From Dryococelus australis (taxonomy: Eukaryota; Arthropoda; Insecta; Phasmatodea; Phasmatidae), in NCBI GenBank assembly GCA_029891345.1, contig CM057009.1, positions 301,855,466 through 301,919,465 on the forward strand: a DNA stretch of 64,000 bases, given 5' to 3'. This document shows positions 1 to 9,983 of this stretch, piece by piece. Numbering within the stretch: position 1 is the stretch's first letter; the number at the start of each line of letters is the position of its first letter. A model generated the notes under the pieces. It worked only from the letters and a program-made list of their open reading frames with translations. It was not told where the DNA came from and did no database searches. Made by a program: the position numbers and the translations under genes.

Positions 1-261
1 AGGTACTGAAGTGAGTGAAGATATTTGGGCAGCTCTTAACAGCGAGGTCTTGAAAGCCGATAAGGGTGACTGAAGTGAATATGGTGTGGCATCGGAATAA
101 AGGAGCGGGGAAATGGGAGATCCCCGAGAAAACCCACCGACCAGCGGCATCGTCAGGTAAAATTTCCACTTGCGAAAATCCGGTGACCCGGCTGGGGATT
201 GAAACCGGTTCGCCTTGGTGCGAGGTGAGCCTGCTAATCGCACAGCCACTGCGGCCCCTAG

Positions 262-425
262 AGGTAATGAAGATTGTGTTCAGAAGAAAAGCAGTTCAAA
301 TGAAGATATTCATAATGTTTTTTTTTTTCAAGTACCTAGTAATGTGCAAAAACGACGGAAATGTAGTAGTGATAGTACCAAACATCGGAAGGCGGCCTCC
401 AATGAAACACAATGTCGTGAAGCAG
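262..425 (+). other. Putative first visible exon of the piggyBac relic
   Basis: The reading frame is open from 203 to a GTAAAT donor after 425. A candidate acceptor, CCCCTAG, ends just before 262. The protein is low-complexity and rich in Lys, Ser and Asn, like the poorly conserved N-termini of piggyBac proteins. It ends in phase 1, which matches the next exon. The true start codon is not visible. Confidence 0.4.
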
Positions 426-1000
426 GTAAATAAATCAGTTTCAGCTAATATTTTTCCAGCATTGTAAAACAAAGATGTGGTTAGCTATCTTGCTAATAAC
501 AACAATATCTTAGGTTGTTTCTCTGGCATGTTGATGTATTTTTTGAAATCATAATACGAAAGTTGTGTCAAACATTACAAGTGAAGGCTTTCCCAGTGTT
601 TTTCATTGTATTTTCATTACAGCGTTATGTACTAAAGTAACCCTAAGAAAACCTCATTATTCATTTTACTTTTCATGTAGAGAATGGCATGGTTGATAGT
701 GTTATTCACTGACGCATTTCCTAACTAAGACTTACTCATCATTCATGTAAGTGTATCATGTATCTAAAAGAAGACACTTAACTGAGTATACTTTTGACAG
801 TTCCATCACTTTATATTTAGTGAAAAATTAATTTTGTACACTAATAAAAACCTATATTTATGTTATAATTACTGCCTACAGGTTCACTTGCTGAATGAAG
901 TTAATTTTATTCTTTGTTTGATAGTAAAAGGCATGTTGCATTTCTGCTAATATTTTGGGATATGATATGATTGTAATGTAAAATTAAACTTCTGTTATAG

Positions 1001-1126
1001 GAAAAGACATCGGCACATACAGCTCACTTACAGCATCCACTAGTTCTGGTAGTGCTGTTGAGGAAGTGGACTTGGAAACAGATGGGACTCAGTGGCATAA
1101 ACTACAGCATTCTAAAACATCTGCAG
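1001..1126 (+). other. Putative second exon of the piggyBac relic
   Basis: This is a 126-nt open segment preceded by TGTTATAG and followed by GTAAAT. It enters and leaves in phase 1, so it joins the segments on both sides without a frameshift. It encodes an acidic stretch containing DGTQW, an N-terminal landmark of piggyBac-derived proteins. Confidence 0.55.
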
Positions 1127-2535
1127 GTAAATGAAATCATAGAAAAGTGAAGCAAACATTTTTTCTAATTTTTTTTTCAATTATGAAATGTCATGATTTT
1201 GTAAAATGTTACTTTCAGGTAGACTCTGTTAACAAAATGTTTTTCGTGAGGCGAGTGGTGCTACAGGTCACACGAAGAGCAACACCATAGTTGGTAACAT
1301 GTCAAGTGCTTGGCGTTTGATGGTAAGTGAAGGTATGCTACATCACACCAAGCATTGTACTGAAACTTAGGCTCACAGAATACTAAGTAGTTCATACTGG
1401 GAAATTACGTTGAACAAGCACGATGCATTTACAGAAATATTTTATGAACAAGGTGTGTATGGAGCAAAGTATCTTCCTGTTGTCAGCTTATGGTCCTACA
1501 CATTGGGACCAACATTTTTTGCCCATACGATGAGTCGAGATATATTAATTGAAATAATGAAATCTATTCGATTTGATGTCAAAGAGAAAAGCTCTGAACG
1601 CCTGACAACGGATAAATTTGCACTCGCATCTGAACGGGAAGAAAACTTAATAGAGAACTATATTATTTGTAATAAACCAGCTAAAAATGCGACCATCGAT
1701 GAAACGCTCTTCCCCAGTAAATCCAGTTGCCCTTTCACACATTACATGGCAAACAAGCCAGACAAATTTGGCATAAAGTTCTGACTTGCAGTGGATGTTG
1801 TTTTACGTCTTATGGACACATTTACAAACAAGGAGCGAAATGTAACAAAATGTAGGTTTTTTTATATCTACAAAGCTTGCCAAAAGCTCAAAGTGAAGAA
1901 AACATGTCTTGTAGGGACAATTATTCGATCCAGAAGAGAACTGCCAAAATCAGTAAAGTGTGTTCGTCAAGCTCTTTACCACACAACAGTATTCAAGAAC
2001 AATGACATAACACTTGCCGTCTACCAAGGTAAGGCCAACAAAAATATAATTGTCCTGAGCACACTTCATACATGTGTAGAAATTGCAGACAGAAAGTGTT
2101 TCGTATCATAACAACTTTAAGTATGGTGTGGATATATTGGATCAAATGGCACGACAGTACTCTGTGAAATCTGGACCTCAACGGTGGCTACTTCATGTGT
2201 TCTTCAATATTTCGTACCTAGCGACAATAAATGCATGGATATGGTATTAGCAAATGACTGGCAATTGTGATAGCAGGCGAATCTTCATTCTCAAGCTATG
2301 TGAAGAAATTATAGAATAGCATATAAAGTCACAGAAAATGGTTACTCACATTGTACCACAACGAGCTAATGAGACTGAGAACAGTTCTGCGACAAAACGC
2401 CATAAATGCGAAACAGGCAAATGCAGTGGAAACAAAACAGTATCTACTTGTTTTCAATGTTACAGAGCTACATGCGGAAAGTGTACAAGAAAACATCAAG
2501 TCACTTGTGTTGACTGTTTTCAAGGCAGAGATTAG

Positions 2536-2880
2536 TTGGCCTGAAGCTATTTCTGCGAGATATAGTTATGACATGACACACATCCTGATATAAAAAATAA
2601 ATATTGTTTTTTGAAAATTTCACAAGGAAAGTATGTAGATATTACTTAATATAAGAGTTTTGAGAAAACAGGGAAAGTTATCTTGTTTTGCTGTACATTA
2701 CTTAATATCATAAATCTATAAATGTTGTTTTGAAATATTAATTTTAATCTTTTGGTTTGTATTTGTTCTAATTAAATGTTAATTGTAATATTATGTTACA
2801 AAAATTGATTAAATAAAATTATAGTGTTAAAATGACCACACTCAGTAATTATAGGTATACACCAATTGCCAGTAATTCTA
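2536..2880. other. AT-rich stretch, no gene seen
   Basis: This is AT-rich DNA following the piggyBac C-terminal zinc domain. It has AATAAA-like strings at about 2596 and 2812. No terminal inverted repeat could be paired with an upstream copy, because the left end may lie outside the window. Confidence 0.5.
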
Positions 2881-2929
2881 GTGTTTACAGAAGCTGAACG
2901 GAAACAGGGAATTTATTATAAGGGAATTT

Positions 2930-3165
2930 TAAGTGTGCCTCTTCGAATTAGAAAAATTCTTTTCATATATCGAACATGACGAATACGACTTATACACCTC
3001 TAACAAAGCTCTGTGTTGGGTGCTCAACCAACCCCATAAGTTGGGTAAATTGGGGCATTGGGTTTTCAGACTTTCCAGGTTTCGCTGTAAGGTGTTTCAT
3101 AATCGCGGCTCCGAGAATGAGGTAGCAGCCGCCCTCTCACGTATGTATGAATTTAATTATTTTAC
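2930..3165 (+). pseudogene. Ty3/gypsy RNase H C-terminal fragment
   Basis: The fragment carries the family string DLYTSNKALCWVLN, then GKLGHWVFRLS, and the closing ALSRMYE, which is typical of the RNase H end of gypsy-type pol. RNase H removes the RNA strand during reverse transcription. No reverse transcriptase is recognisable upstream, because the piggyBac relic and AT-rich DNA come first. The fragment is followed by integrase zinc-binding and core pieces of the same kind of element, so this is the 3' part of a 5'-truncated gypsy pol. Confidence 0.8.
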
Positions 3166-3404
3166 GATGGGGTTTCGGGGAGGGGGGAGGTTTGGCAGTA
3201 AGGCGACTTTAAATATTATTCATTGGTTTCCCGAATGTTTTATATAGCTCCGTGAGAGTCAGGCTAACAATAGGTGGTGTGTGCAAATGAGGTTAGATTT
3301 GGCAGCTGGTGTGGTGCTCCCCTATGTGGAGAGAAATAGTGTATTTTACTGTACTGAAAAACATCTATGAGGTAGGAAAATTGTAGCTCTTGTGTACTTG
3401 AACC

Positions 3405-3576
3405 CAATGATGTTACATAATTTTCATTATTCAGTGATTGGTGGGCATTTAGGGATAAGCAAAACTTTACAGAAAATTGCTGTACATTTTTCCTGGCCAA
3501 CTTTAAATGGAGATGTAGCAGCATATGCAAGGTCATGCAATAATTGTTAAAAAATGTAGAAAGGCTTTGCAGACAA
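3405..3576 (+). pseudogene. Gypsy integrase zinc-binding (H2C2) fragment
   Basis: Translation gives YSVIGGHLGISKTLQ, then FSWPTLNGDVAAYAR and SCNNC with a stop before a second Lys-rich turn. This is the His-His-Cys-Cys zinc-binding module at the N-terminus of retrotransposon integrase. It continues the RNase H fragment upstream, with decay between them. Its last residues run into the R1-like insertion at about 3577. Confidence 0.75.
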
Positions 3577-4250
3577 ATATTGTCCAGTCCTGCCCATCCT
3601 CACGTACATGTGTTGGGTGTGGTACCCGGAAGCAGAGAGTGTCCATGGCAAAAGGAGATTGATCAGTGCACAGAGAGCAGCACTGCTGGGGGTCATGAAG
3701 GCCTACAGGACAGCTTGAAATGAGGCCCTGCAAGTGGTCGCTGGGGAAGTACCACTAGACCTCTTGGTAATTGAAAGAGGTGAAATTGCCGCAAGGAAAT
3801 GGGGAGGAATATCCCCCGAGAAACTGAAGGCAAGGAAAGAACCCACCATAAGAATGAGGCAGGCAAGATGGGATAACTCGGATAAGGGAAGAACGACGCA
3901 TGCGATCTTTGCAGGTGTCCAGGAGAGGCTGCGTATGGGGAACGGCTTGTAATAGTCGACTACTCTGCACAGTTCGTGACTGGACATGGAAAGTTTAGGG
4001 AGAAGCTGTCTTCAATGGGCCTGGTTGATCACCCATACTGCGTGGTGTGTGGGTGGCCTGACAACCCAGCCCATGCAGTAGAATGCCCCAAGTATGAAGT
4101 GTGACTTGACAATGCCCTCTGCGCCCGGGGCTAAGTGGTGGGGAATGTTTCTGGTTACCGGGCATTCCCCAAAACTAAGTATGTACACAGTCGAGCGCAC
4201 TGGGCTGCGAAAGCATTTAATGGGGTACCATCATGCTTAAATTTTAATGA
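3577..4250 (+). mobile_element. R1-like non-LTR retrotransposon 3' fragment, inserted
   Basis: This looks like the C-terminal region of an R1-clade reverse transcriptase/ORF2. Translation gives LPILTYMCWVWYPEAE, then AQRAALLGVMKAYRTA, VVAGEVPLDLLVIERG, and a decayed Cys/His end region with CVGG and NPAHAVECPKYE-like residues. Frameshifts and stops (for example at about 3719 and 3950) make it dead. It sits between the zinc-binding and catalytic parts of a gypsy integrase, so it probably inserted into that element. 5' truncation is usual for non-LTR insertions. Exact ends and a target duplication were not resolved. Confidence 0.75.
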
Positions 4251-4530
4251 GAAGGATATGAGCAGATGCGGTAATTAGTTTTGTGTGAGTGAGTAGTTTA
4301 GTGTAGTGTTCTTTTTACTCTTTCGGACAGCATGACGGTTCAAAATTGCAAAGTTCCCGGAAGACCCTGAAGATCAAAGAGCTGATTTAGCTTTCGCTTT
4401 GCAGGGTTTAAATGTAACGGTTAGAAAGTAGTACTCTAGGTATGACCTGTTAATAGGTATCGGCCACCTAGATGGGAGGATGGAGAGGCCAGCACCGGTT
4501 CGACTGGGATATTGTCGGTCGGTGGTTCAT
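4251..4530. other. Unassigned spacer between the R1-like and integrase fragments
   Basis: This may be the 3' tail of the R1-like fragment or rearranged gypsy sequence. A short open stretch at about 4336-4430 is protein-like but was not recognised. Confidence 0.3.
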
Positions 4531-4715
4531 GTTTCTTAAGGTCCCTTTCAGGTTGTGCATTTGGACATTTTTGGGTTGCTTATTCTGTCGAAGAAGAGAA
4601 TTATCTGCATTTCGATGTTGCTAGATACATTTACTAAATTTGTTATTATTTTGCAGTTTCGTATTATGAAATTGCCTATTATAGTTAAGGCTCTGTCAGA
4701 ACCGTTGGCATGTAA
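4531..4715 (+). pseudogene. Gypsy integrase catalytic-core fragment
   Basis: Translation gives PFQVVHLDIFGLLILSKK, then a Leu-Leu-Asp-Thr-Phe-Thr-Lys-Phe-Val run. These match the first part of the integrase core: the first catalytic Asp lies in VHLDIFG and the conserved DTFTKF block follows. It continues the zinc-binding piece that ends at about 3576 and is separated from it by the R1-like insertion. The rest of the core, including the other two acidic residues, is missing. Confidence 0.7.
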
Positions 4716-5029
4716 TTAATGGTATTAAAACAATATAATTAATTGTAATCACTGAAGGTAAAAATAATTAAGACTGTTACTGAATGCTTCAGTGATTTCT
4801 ATATGAATAAACCAACATTATGCTTGTAAGAGCTCTTTATTCTACGGCGACGTACAATGCACAGCCTCGTTCCTGGCTGCCTCCCTTCAACTGGTCAAGA
4901 ACAAAAAGGGAGGGGAACCAATTTAGAATACCTTTCCCCTCACAAACCTGCAGCTTGTGTAACCTGGTTGTATCACAATAAACTCTCTAAACATGCAGAG
5001 AGTTCACACAATTCCAAACAATCATAGCA
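4716..5029. other. Non-coding; possible LTR or leader of the second gypsy element
   Basis: The stretch lies directly before a gag-like frame. It contains a GC-richer block at about 4830-4990 and two AATAAA-like strings (about 4805 and 4977). A leader or LTR would be expected here, but no second copy was found downstream, so this is positional inference. Confidence 0.3.
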
Positions 5030-5278
5030 GTGAATGTAAATAAAAACATGTCTGAAGTACTGGAAGTACTGCGAGCATTAATTGAGGTATTCGATAGACA
5101 AGTGAGCACAAGCATTAATAACCTCGATAGCAAAATTAGTAGTGTGAAAGAAAGGGTAATTGAAAATCTAAATAACCAAATTAGTTCTATAAAAGAAAGT
5201 GTAAATGAAACTGTAAATAGTGCAAACGAGAATCTAATTAGTCAGATGAATAAAATTGATTTAGTAGATAGGATATAA
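5030..5278 (+). pseudogene. Coiled-coil N-terminal segment of a gag-like protein
   Basis: An 82-residue frame is rich in Asn, Glu, Lys and Ser, with hydrophobic residues spaced as heptads, consistent with a parallel coiled coil. A degenerate continuation beyond the stop (to about 5515) repeats Asn-Glu/Asp-Arg-Met-Asp-type units, so the coiled coil was once longer. It lies upstream of capsid and zinc-knuckle pieces in the same orientation and is probably the start of the gag protein of the second gypsy element. No database match was checked. Confidence 0.5.
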
Positions 5279-5699
5279 GACACAGTTAATGAGAATGTGG
5301 GCAAGAAAACAGATAATGTAGACAGGAAAATAGAAGGCATTATTGAGTTAGTAAATACAAGAGATGACTTATGGACGAGAAAATTGACTGTGTAAATGAA
5401 AAAATGGACAGTGTACCTGAAATAGTGAACAAGGCAAATGACAGGATGGACACCATAAATGAAATAGTGGACAGTGAAAACGAAAGAATGGATATTGTCA
5501 AGAATGGTTTAAAACAATCAGTGCATTAGAGAAGGAATAAAAATAATTTATTGATCATCAGAGTTCCTCTACAACCACACTAGAAACCGAGAGAAGTGGA
5601 GAAATCGTGCAAGTCGTACAAAATACTCCACCTCGGAGGTTATCCAGTAGATCTATGACACAGGTGTTGCGCAACCAGGTGTGAGGGAGGGGGTCACAA

Positions 5700-6405
5700 T
5701 TAAGTCACCCTTTAAGATGGCATGACATCTTGGTAGGAGTACCAAAACCACTTTGAAATAGTTGCCACTCTAAATGGCTGGTCAGACTAGCAGAAAGTGA
5801 ACTACCTCGCCACTGTACTGCCCGACCATACACTGAGCATATTGCAATCTCTGCTAAAGGGTCAGCGACTGTAGTGTTACATAATGGTGTTAGACTTGGA
5901 CCTAATTTTCAGTGACCGATACCAGCGAAATGCCCATCATGCACAACTGCAAAGCCGCATCCAGCATCCAGGCAATACACTGCAGCAGCTATGACAAGAC
6001 ATCGTGCAGCTCTCTCACATATATCTGTTAATGTACCCAAAATAGGCTTGCGACATAATCGCAGTCGGCTACTTCATTAATTCCATCGCCGACACAGAGC
6101 TATAGCAAATGCCAAGTGGTATGTGTGGCTGCAACCCACCACACACAGGATGCCCAAGTCTGAGCATTGTAGGTGGCGTCAACAAAAGGGGGGTCTGCAA
6201 CACAATGTTCAGTACATTCTGTGATGCTGAACGAATGCGACGAAGAGACCATGAAGAAGACACTGGAAGAGTTACAGAACGGTGTGAGGGACATCGCTTC
6301 CAGAGTACATTCTATAGAGCTTTGCCACCCCAATCCAAACGGCCCGAGTGTTACCTGTGTGGGGGGCTGGGGCACCTGAGAGCCTACTGCACACAGCAGC
6401 AGTAA
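5700..6405 (+). pseudogene. Ty3/gypsy gag: capsid and zinc knuckle
   Basis: Around 5730-5870 a frame reads Trp-Gln-Glu-Tyr-Gln-Asn-His-Phe then LNGWSD and YLATVLPD, matching the pattern of the retrotransposon gag capsid. At about 6345-6390 there is a classic CCHC knuckle, CYLCGGLGHLRAYC (C-X2-C-X4-H-X4-C), the nucleic-acid-binding end of gag. Stops and frame changes separate the two parts. Gag packages element RNA in virus-like particles. The order coiled coil, capsid, knuckle and then protease fits one gypsy element. Confidence 0.75.
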
Positions 6406-6497
6406 CAGAAGCAGCAGCTGGAAAAGAGGCAGCGAGAAGTGAGTGAGAATAGAACACATTAGGAAAACTTGTAAACACAGGTCTTGGTAGACAAAGT

Positions 6498-7290
6498 TTG
6501 GTGACTGCTGGAGGAAAGACCCCAAAGTTCTTACATATACGGTTGGTAAAACATAATGTGAAGTCAATACTGGTGGAGGGGAGCTTAAATGATTTTCCTT
6601 GCCAACAGGTCGTCGACACTGGTGCAATCTACTACAGTAGTACCAGACATCCTCGAGCCTTCCACCCAACGATGGTCTGATGACGGTATGGAATGATTCT
6701 ATTTGACTACAGTAACAGGCGAAACTACATTGTGAGAGGTAAGAGAAAAGTGAAATTAAAAGCATGGTGACCATGGCCTAGAGCACGTTATTCACACAGT
6801 ATAAATAGTGGATTAATTTCTTTTGTGTTTTGATGTACTATGTAGTCTAAGACTTGTAATGTTACAGGTATGCAGTTCCAAGTTGGTAGTGTCAACATTG
6901 CATGGTCTGTCCTCGCTAATTAGCTGCCCATTAGTCTGTTGCAAACCCTCTCTGCTACATAGTTCTAGTGAAATTGTCATTACAGCCAGAAGTCAAGGAA
7001 AATTTGCCCCATATTTGGGGCTAATTGAGCCAGTCGATAAATTTGGAATTCTGCTATGGAGTATCATCGTAGCAATACATTTGGTCCCTTCAAAATCGGA
7101 ACATTTTATAGCTAGAATGACAAATTTGTCCGATAGTGCCACCCATCTTGATGATTCGGCCATGATAGGGGGTTTCGAGTAGGTCATACAGGTACTTACG
7201 AATGTGCCAGAAGCTTATAGACTAAATCATTTCGAATGCCTGTTACCAGAATTACTGGAGGAACTGCTGGAAAGAATCATGGAAAAGCTT
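6498..7290 (+). pseudogene. Gypsy retropepsin and following spacer, decayed
   Basis: The frame SILVEGSLNDFPCQQVVDTGA carries the aspartic-protease active-site motif D-T-G-A at about 6615-6627, which processes gag-pol. A degraded tail follows: an open stretch at 6823-7182 with PSKSEHFIARM and a Leu/Glu-rich segment LPELLEELLERIMEKLN at about 7245-7290. This resembles the region between protease and reverse transcriptase of insect gypsy elements. Several stops are present. The reverse transcriptase expected next is absent. Confidence 0.65.
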
Positions 7291-7599
7291 AACTGGTGAC
7301 ATGACAGGACAGAGTAATAGAGATGCCTTCTCGTGGGCATGAAATGACATTGGATGAACTAATGTGACCTGCCAGCACATTTATACTCGCAAAATTGCAT
7401 TACAATACTTCCGGGAAACATTCCACACATCTGGTGGATGAAAAAATATTAAATTAACATAGGTCCACAAACGCTTCATTTCTTTACTACAACCCATAAT
7501 ACATAACATACAGTGTATGGTCTGCAGGCTTGATCATGTTACTATGGAATGCCATCTCATCTGTAATTGGCAGCCCAATACCAGCCCCCGAGGAGCCCT

Positions 7600-7835
7600 T
7601 CTATTAATACATGGGGAATTTATTTGTGGGGACATTTTAAGGAACTTGTGTGTATAACTCCAGTGGACGATGTGGGCACCCTCCGTAACAATATCGTGGC
7701 GGGTTGCGAAACATCAGGAATTTTCTAGGGATTCATCAAAGCATCCGGATGTCCATGCAACAGTGGGTTGATGCATGTGTTGGTGCTGATGGAGGGCATT
7801 TTGAACATTTCTTTAGTACCGACGATAAGCTTTCA
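7600..7835 (+). mobile_element. DDE_3 (mariner/IS630-type) transposase C-terminal fragment
   Basis: Translation gives IYLWGHFKELV, then ITPVDDVGTLRNNIV, and after a frame change SIRMSMQQWVDACVGADGG followed by HFEHF. This matches the end of insect DDE_3 transposases: a FFLWG-like block, a TPV..L..L..I helix and a closing GGHFEHLL-like motif. It lies where the reverse transcriptase and RNase H of the second gypsy relic should be. Insertion plus deletion is the likely history. Upstream transposase parts (7300-7600) are not clear. Confidence 0.65.
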
Positions 7836-7989
7836 CACATGTGTAACTCTTTGCTGTGCAGTTCCTACTGTTCTAGGTGTAGTGTCGTAGTGTGAAGTGT
7901 TGTGTATCATGCAAACGAATGCTGCGAACACTGAAGAATGGCATAATTTACAGGAACTGGGAAAATAACGATTAAAACAAACATGCTTA

Positions 7990-8500
7990 CAGTTGGTCCT
8001 TCAAGATTGCAGGGTTCTCGAGGTCTTGAAGGAACTGCATTATGCATCAGTCAGTGGGCATCTTGGTGTCAATTAAACCTTTAACACAGTTAGACCGAGA
8101 ATCTAATGACTTCATTGTTGGAGCGATGATGAGATGTGGTGTCAAATATGCGAGTTTTGTACTGTGAGGAAGCATCCGAGGACCAGGGCACAAAGCTACC
8201 TCCATAAATACAATGTTGAAGCACAATTCGAGAGGATGGCAGTAGATATTCTGAGACACTTGCCTGTCACAGTGACAGGTAATTAGTATCTACTGGTGGT
8301 CGGGGTTTACTTTACTAAGTGGCCCGAGGTCATTCCCATCCTAAACGATGAAGCACATTCCGTCAACGATGCACATGTAAAGCAAGTCTTCTCGAGGTTC
8401 GGTGTGCCACTAGAACTCCATTTCAATCAGGGCAGAAATTTCGAAGCTGTTTTGTCCCAGGATGTAACAATGATTCTGGGAATGAAAAGTCTATAAATAC
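7990..8500 (+). pseudogene. Gypsy (mdg1/412-like) integrase, broken
   Basis: The frame starts with VLEELHNASVSGHLGVN (zinc-binding His pair), continues with the Cys pair ICEFC and RKHPRTRAQ, then FERMAVDIL (first catalytic Asp), YLLVVGVYFTKWPEV, and RFGVPLELHFNQGRNFEA. In relatives the last block contains an Asp-Gln-Gly; here it reads Asn-Gln-Gly, so a catalytic Asp is replaced. Stops occur at about 8064, 8284 and 8494. Integrase joins the cDNA to host DNA. A weak continuation (GGMVERLN at about 8519) carries the area near the third acidic residue. Confidence 0.8.
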
Positions 8501-8822
8501 AGCCTTAATGTCAGTCAGGTGGAATGGTAGAGAGGCTTAACCTCCCTCTAGAGCAGTATACTTTGATCTTGGTGGCAGACAACTAGAAGAACTGTGATTT
8601 AAATAAATATGCCATTGTTTATCCCTACTTACCGATCGGAAGTTCACAATTCTACAAGGGTAACAGTATCCAGGATGCGGTTGGAAAGAGAGCTATGCCT
8701 TCCTAGTGACCTGCTGTTTGCCCGACCTACAGAAGAGGAAACTGCTGCCCCTAAACGTGGCAGCGAATTACGTCACAGACAAATTGATTTTATGTTTCTG
8801 CTGGCCAGCACATCAAGGTAAA
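8501..8822 (+). pseudogene. Gypsy pol C-terminal tail
   Basis: This is an in-line continuation of the integrase. The frame at 8609-8821 reads AYRSEVHNST-like residues followed by RELCLPSDLLFARP, a block found after the integrase core in mdg1/412-like pol proteins. It ends in a stop at 8819-8821, plausibly the original end of pol. Frame breaks upstream make it non-functional. Confidence 0.65.
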
Positions 8823-9135
8823 TATTGGCAGGATGATGATGCGGAATGACAGGGAAATGTGATGTAATTTATTTTTTTAAACCGCATGTGGAAAAAAACT
8901 AACTATAGTCTATTCACTGTTTCACTCTAACTTTCTGAAGCTATGCTAAAGTTCTACTTCCAGCATATTCCTTTGCCTCATGCAAACAAAGCTTAGAAAA
9001 TTACACCAGAAGGCCAACATGCCAAATAAGTGCATGGTCAGTGTAATTATATTTTGCGTAATTTATATTTATTACAAAGCATTACCAACACACCTATTAT
9101 CTCTCTGCTTTTTTTTAATGTTAGACATAAATGAA
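8823..9135. other. AT-rich non-coding, possibly 3' end of the gypsy relic
   Basis: No open frame or RNA gene was seen. It has a T-rich run at about 8868-8880 and AT-rich sequence after. A 3' LTR would be expected here but no partner copy was identified. Confidence 0.3.
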
Positions 9136-9139
9136 GTAT

Positions 9140-9510
9140 TTTAATTTATAGATACAATATAAATAAAAGTTTAATTTCAACAAATAATAAGGTTATTTAA
9201 TATTAGGATATATTGTATAAATCGATTGGATATATGAAATATTTAGGAAGAAATCAAATACATCATAATTGAGGTGTTTTTTCGAAGGTTTGATTCAAAA
9301 GTGAAGAAACTGCGAATAGACTGTAAAGTCTATTCGTAGTATTTTCGCACTGAACAAGATATTTGAAAAATCACCTCATATATCACGTGTTTAATTATAT
9401 CCTTAATATGTTGTGTATTTGTTACAAACTTTTTATGTCTCTATTAACATAAAAAATATTTATTTGATTAAATTAAATTTTTACTTATAATATATGTGTA
9501 AATTAAAATA
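9140..9510. repeat. Long imperfect inverted repeat (foldback), centre about 9324
   Basis: The core is an 11-bp stem around a 4-nt loop (GAATAGACT, loop GTAA, AGTCTATTC). Pairing continues outward: GAGGTG about 50 nt left of centre pairs with CACCTC about 60 nt right, and aligned blocks extend at least 85 nt on each side with small gaps. Weaker AT-rich matching may reach 9140 and 9510. It could be a foldback element, or a MITE with long terminal repeats. The central 170 bp is convincing and the outer limits are not. Confidence 0.6.
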
Positions 9511-9983
9511 TTCAACTCATAGCTGATATGATTAAAAATACAGAGAAAATAGCTATGTTAGTAATGATAGTAAGGAATAGTTATGATACAAAATACTATT
9601 AAACTGAGTGTGCATGAATGCGGCGCATTGTTCCTATGGTCTAATTTTGTAGACATAGTTAACTTTTTTTGCATCAGGCGAAAGAATATCCTGAAAGTTG
9701 AACTTAGCAGGGGCTTCAGAAAATCTTGAAGTAACCATGAATTGACTGCAGAAAATTTACAAAGATTTCACGGATTCACGAGAAGTCCATAATTTGATAA
9801 TAAATGCATCCATATATTTACGGATAGTTTGGAGATCTTTTTTTATTAGCGTATTTCCATAAAACGACAGAACAATTCTTGAACAGTGAAATGACATACA
9901 AATTCATATACAGGACTGTAGAGGGTCTAGAAAAATATATTTGTTTATCGACAGTGAGTTGTAAACATTCCTACTGGAGTCAG
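9511..9983. other. AT-rich non-coding before the Tc1-like relic
   Basis: No gene is recognised. The region before 9984 may contain the 5' untranslated part and terminal inverted repeat of the Tc1-like element, but no pairing end was found. Confidence 0.3.

Larger units (their letters stand above)
203..2535 (+). pseudogene. piggyBac-type transposase relic with intron-like gaps
   Basis: This is a decayed piggyBac (DDE_Tnp_1_7) transposase, an enzyme that cuts and pastes DNA at TTAA sites. Visible in order: a lysine/serine-rich N-terminal exon, DGTQW in a second exon (typical of the family N-terminus), QNVFRE, GVYGAK, TMSRD, SERLTTDKFAL, the first catalytic Asp in ATIDETLFP, NKPDKFGIKF, KTCLVGT, the later acidic block GVDILDQMARQYS, and a C-terminal Cys/His-rich zinc domain (about 2395-2530). 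Segments 203-425, 1001-1126 and 1219 onward are bounded by AG/GTAAAT-like splice signals, and all junctions are phase 1. Breaks include TAA just before QNVFRE, TAG before AHR at about 1368, TGA after GIKF at about 1783, loss of the stretch holding the second catalytic Asp (about 1815-1850), and frame changes. The family is certain. Whether it was a mobile element or a domesticated host gene is open. Confidence 0.85.

Noticed and set aside
6100-6774. Long minus-strand frame of 224 codons
   Set aside because: It is the antisense shadow of the gag zinc knuckle and protease, which are clearly coded on the plus strand.
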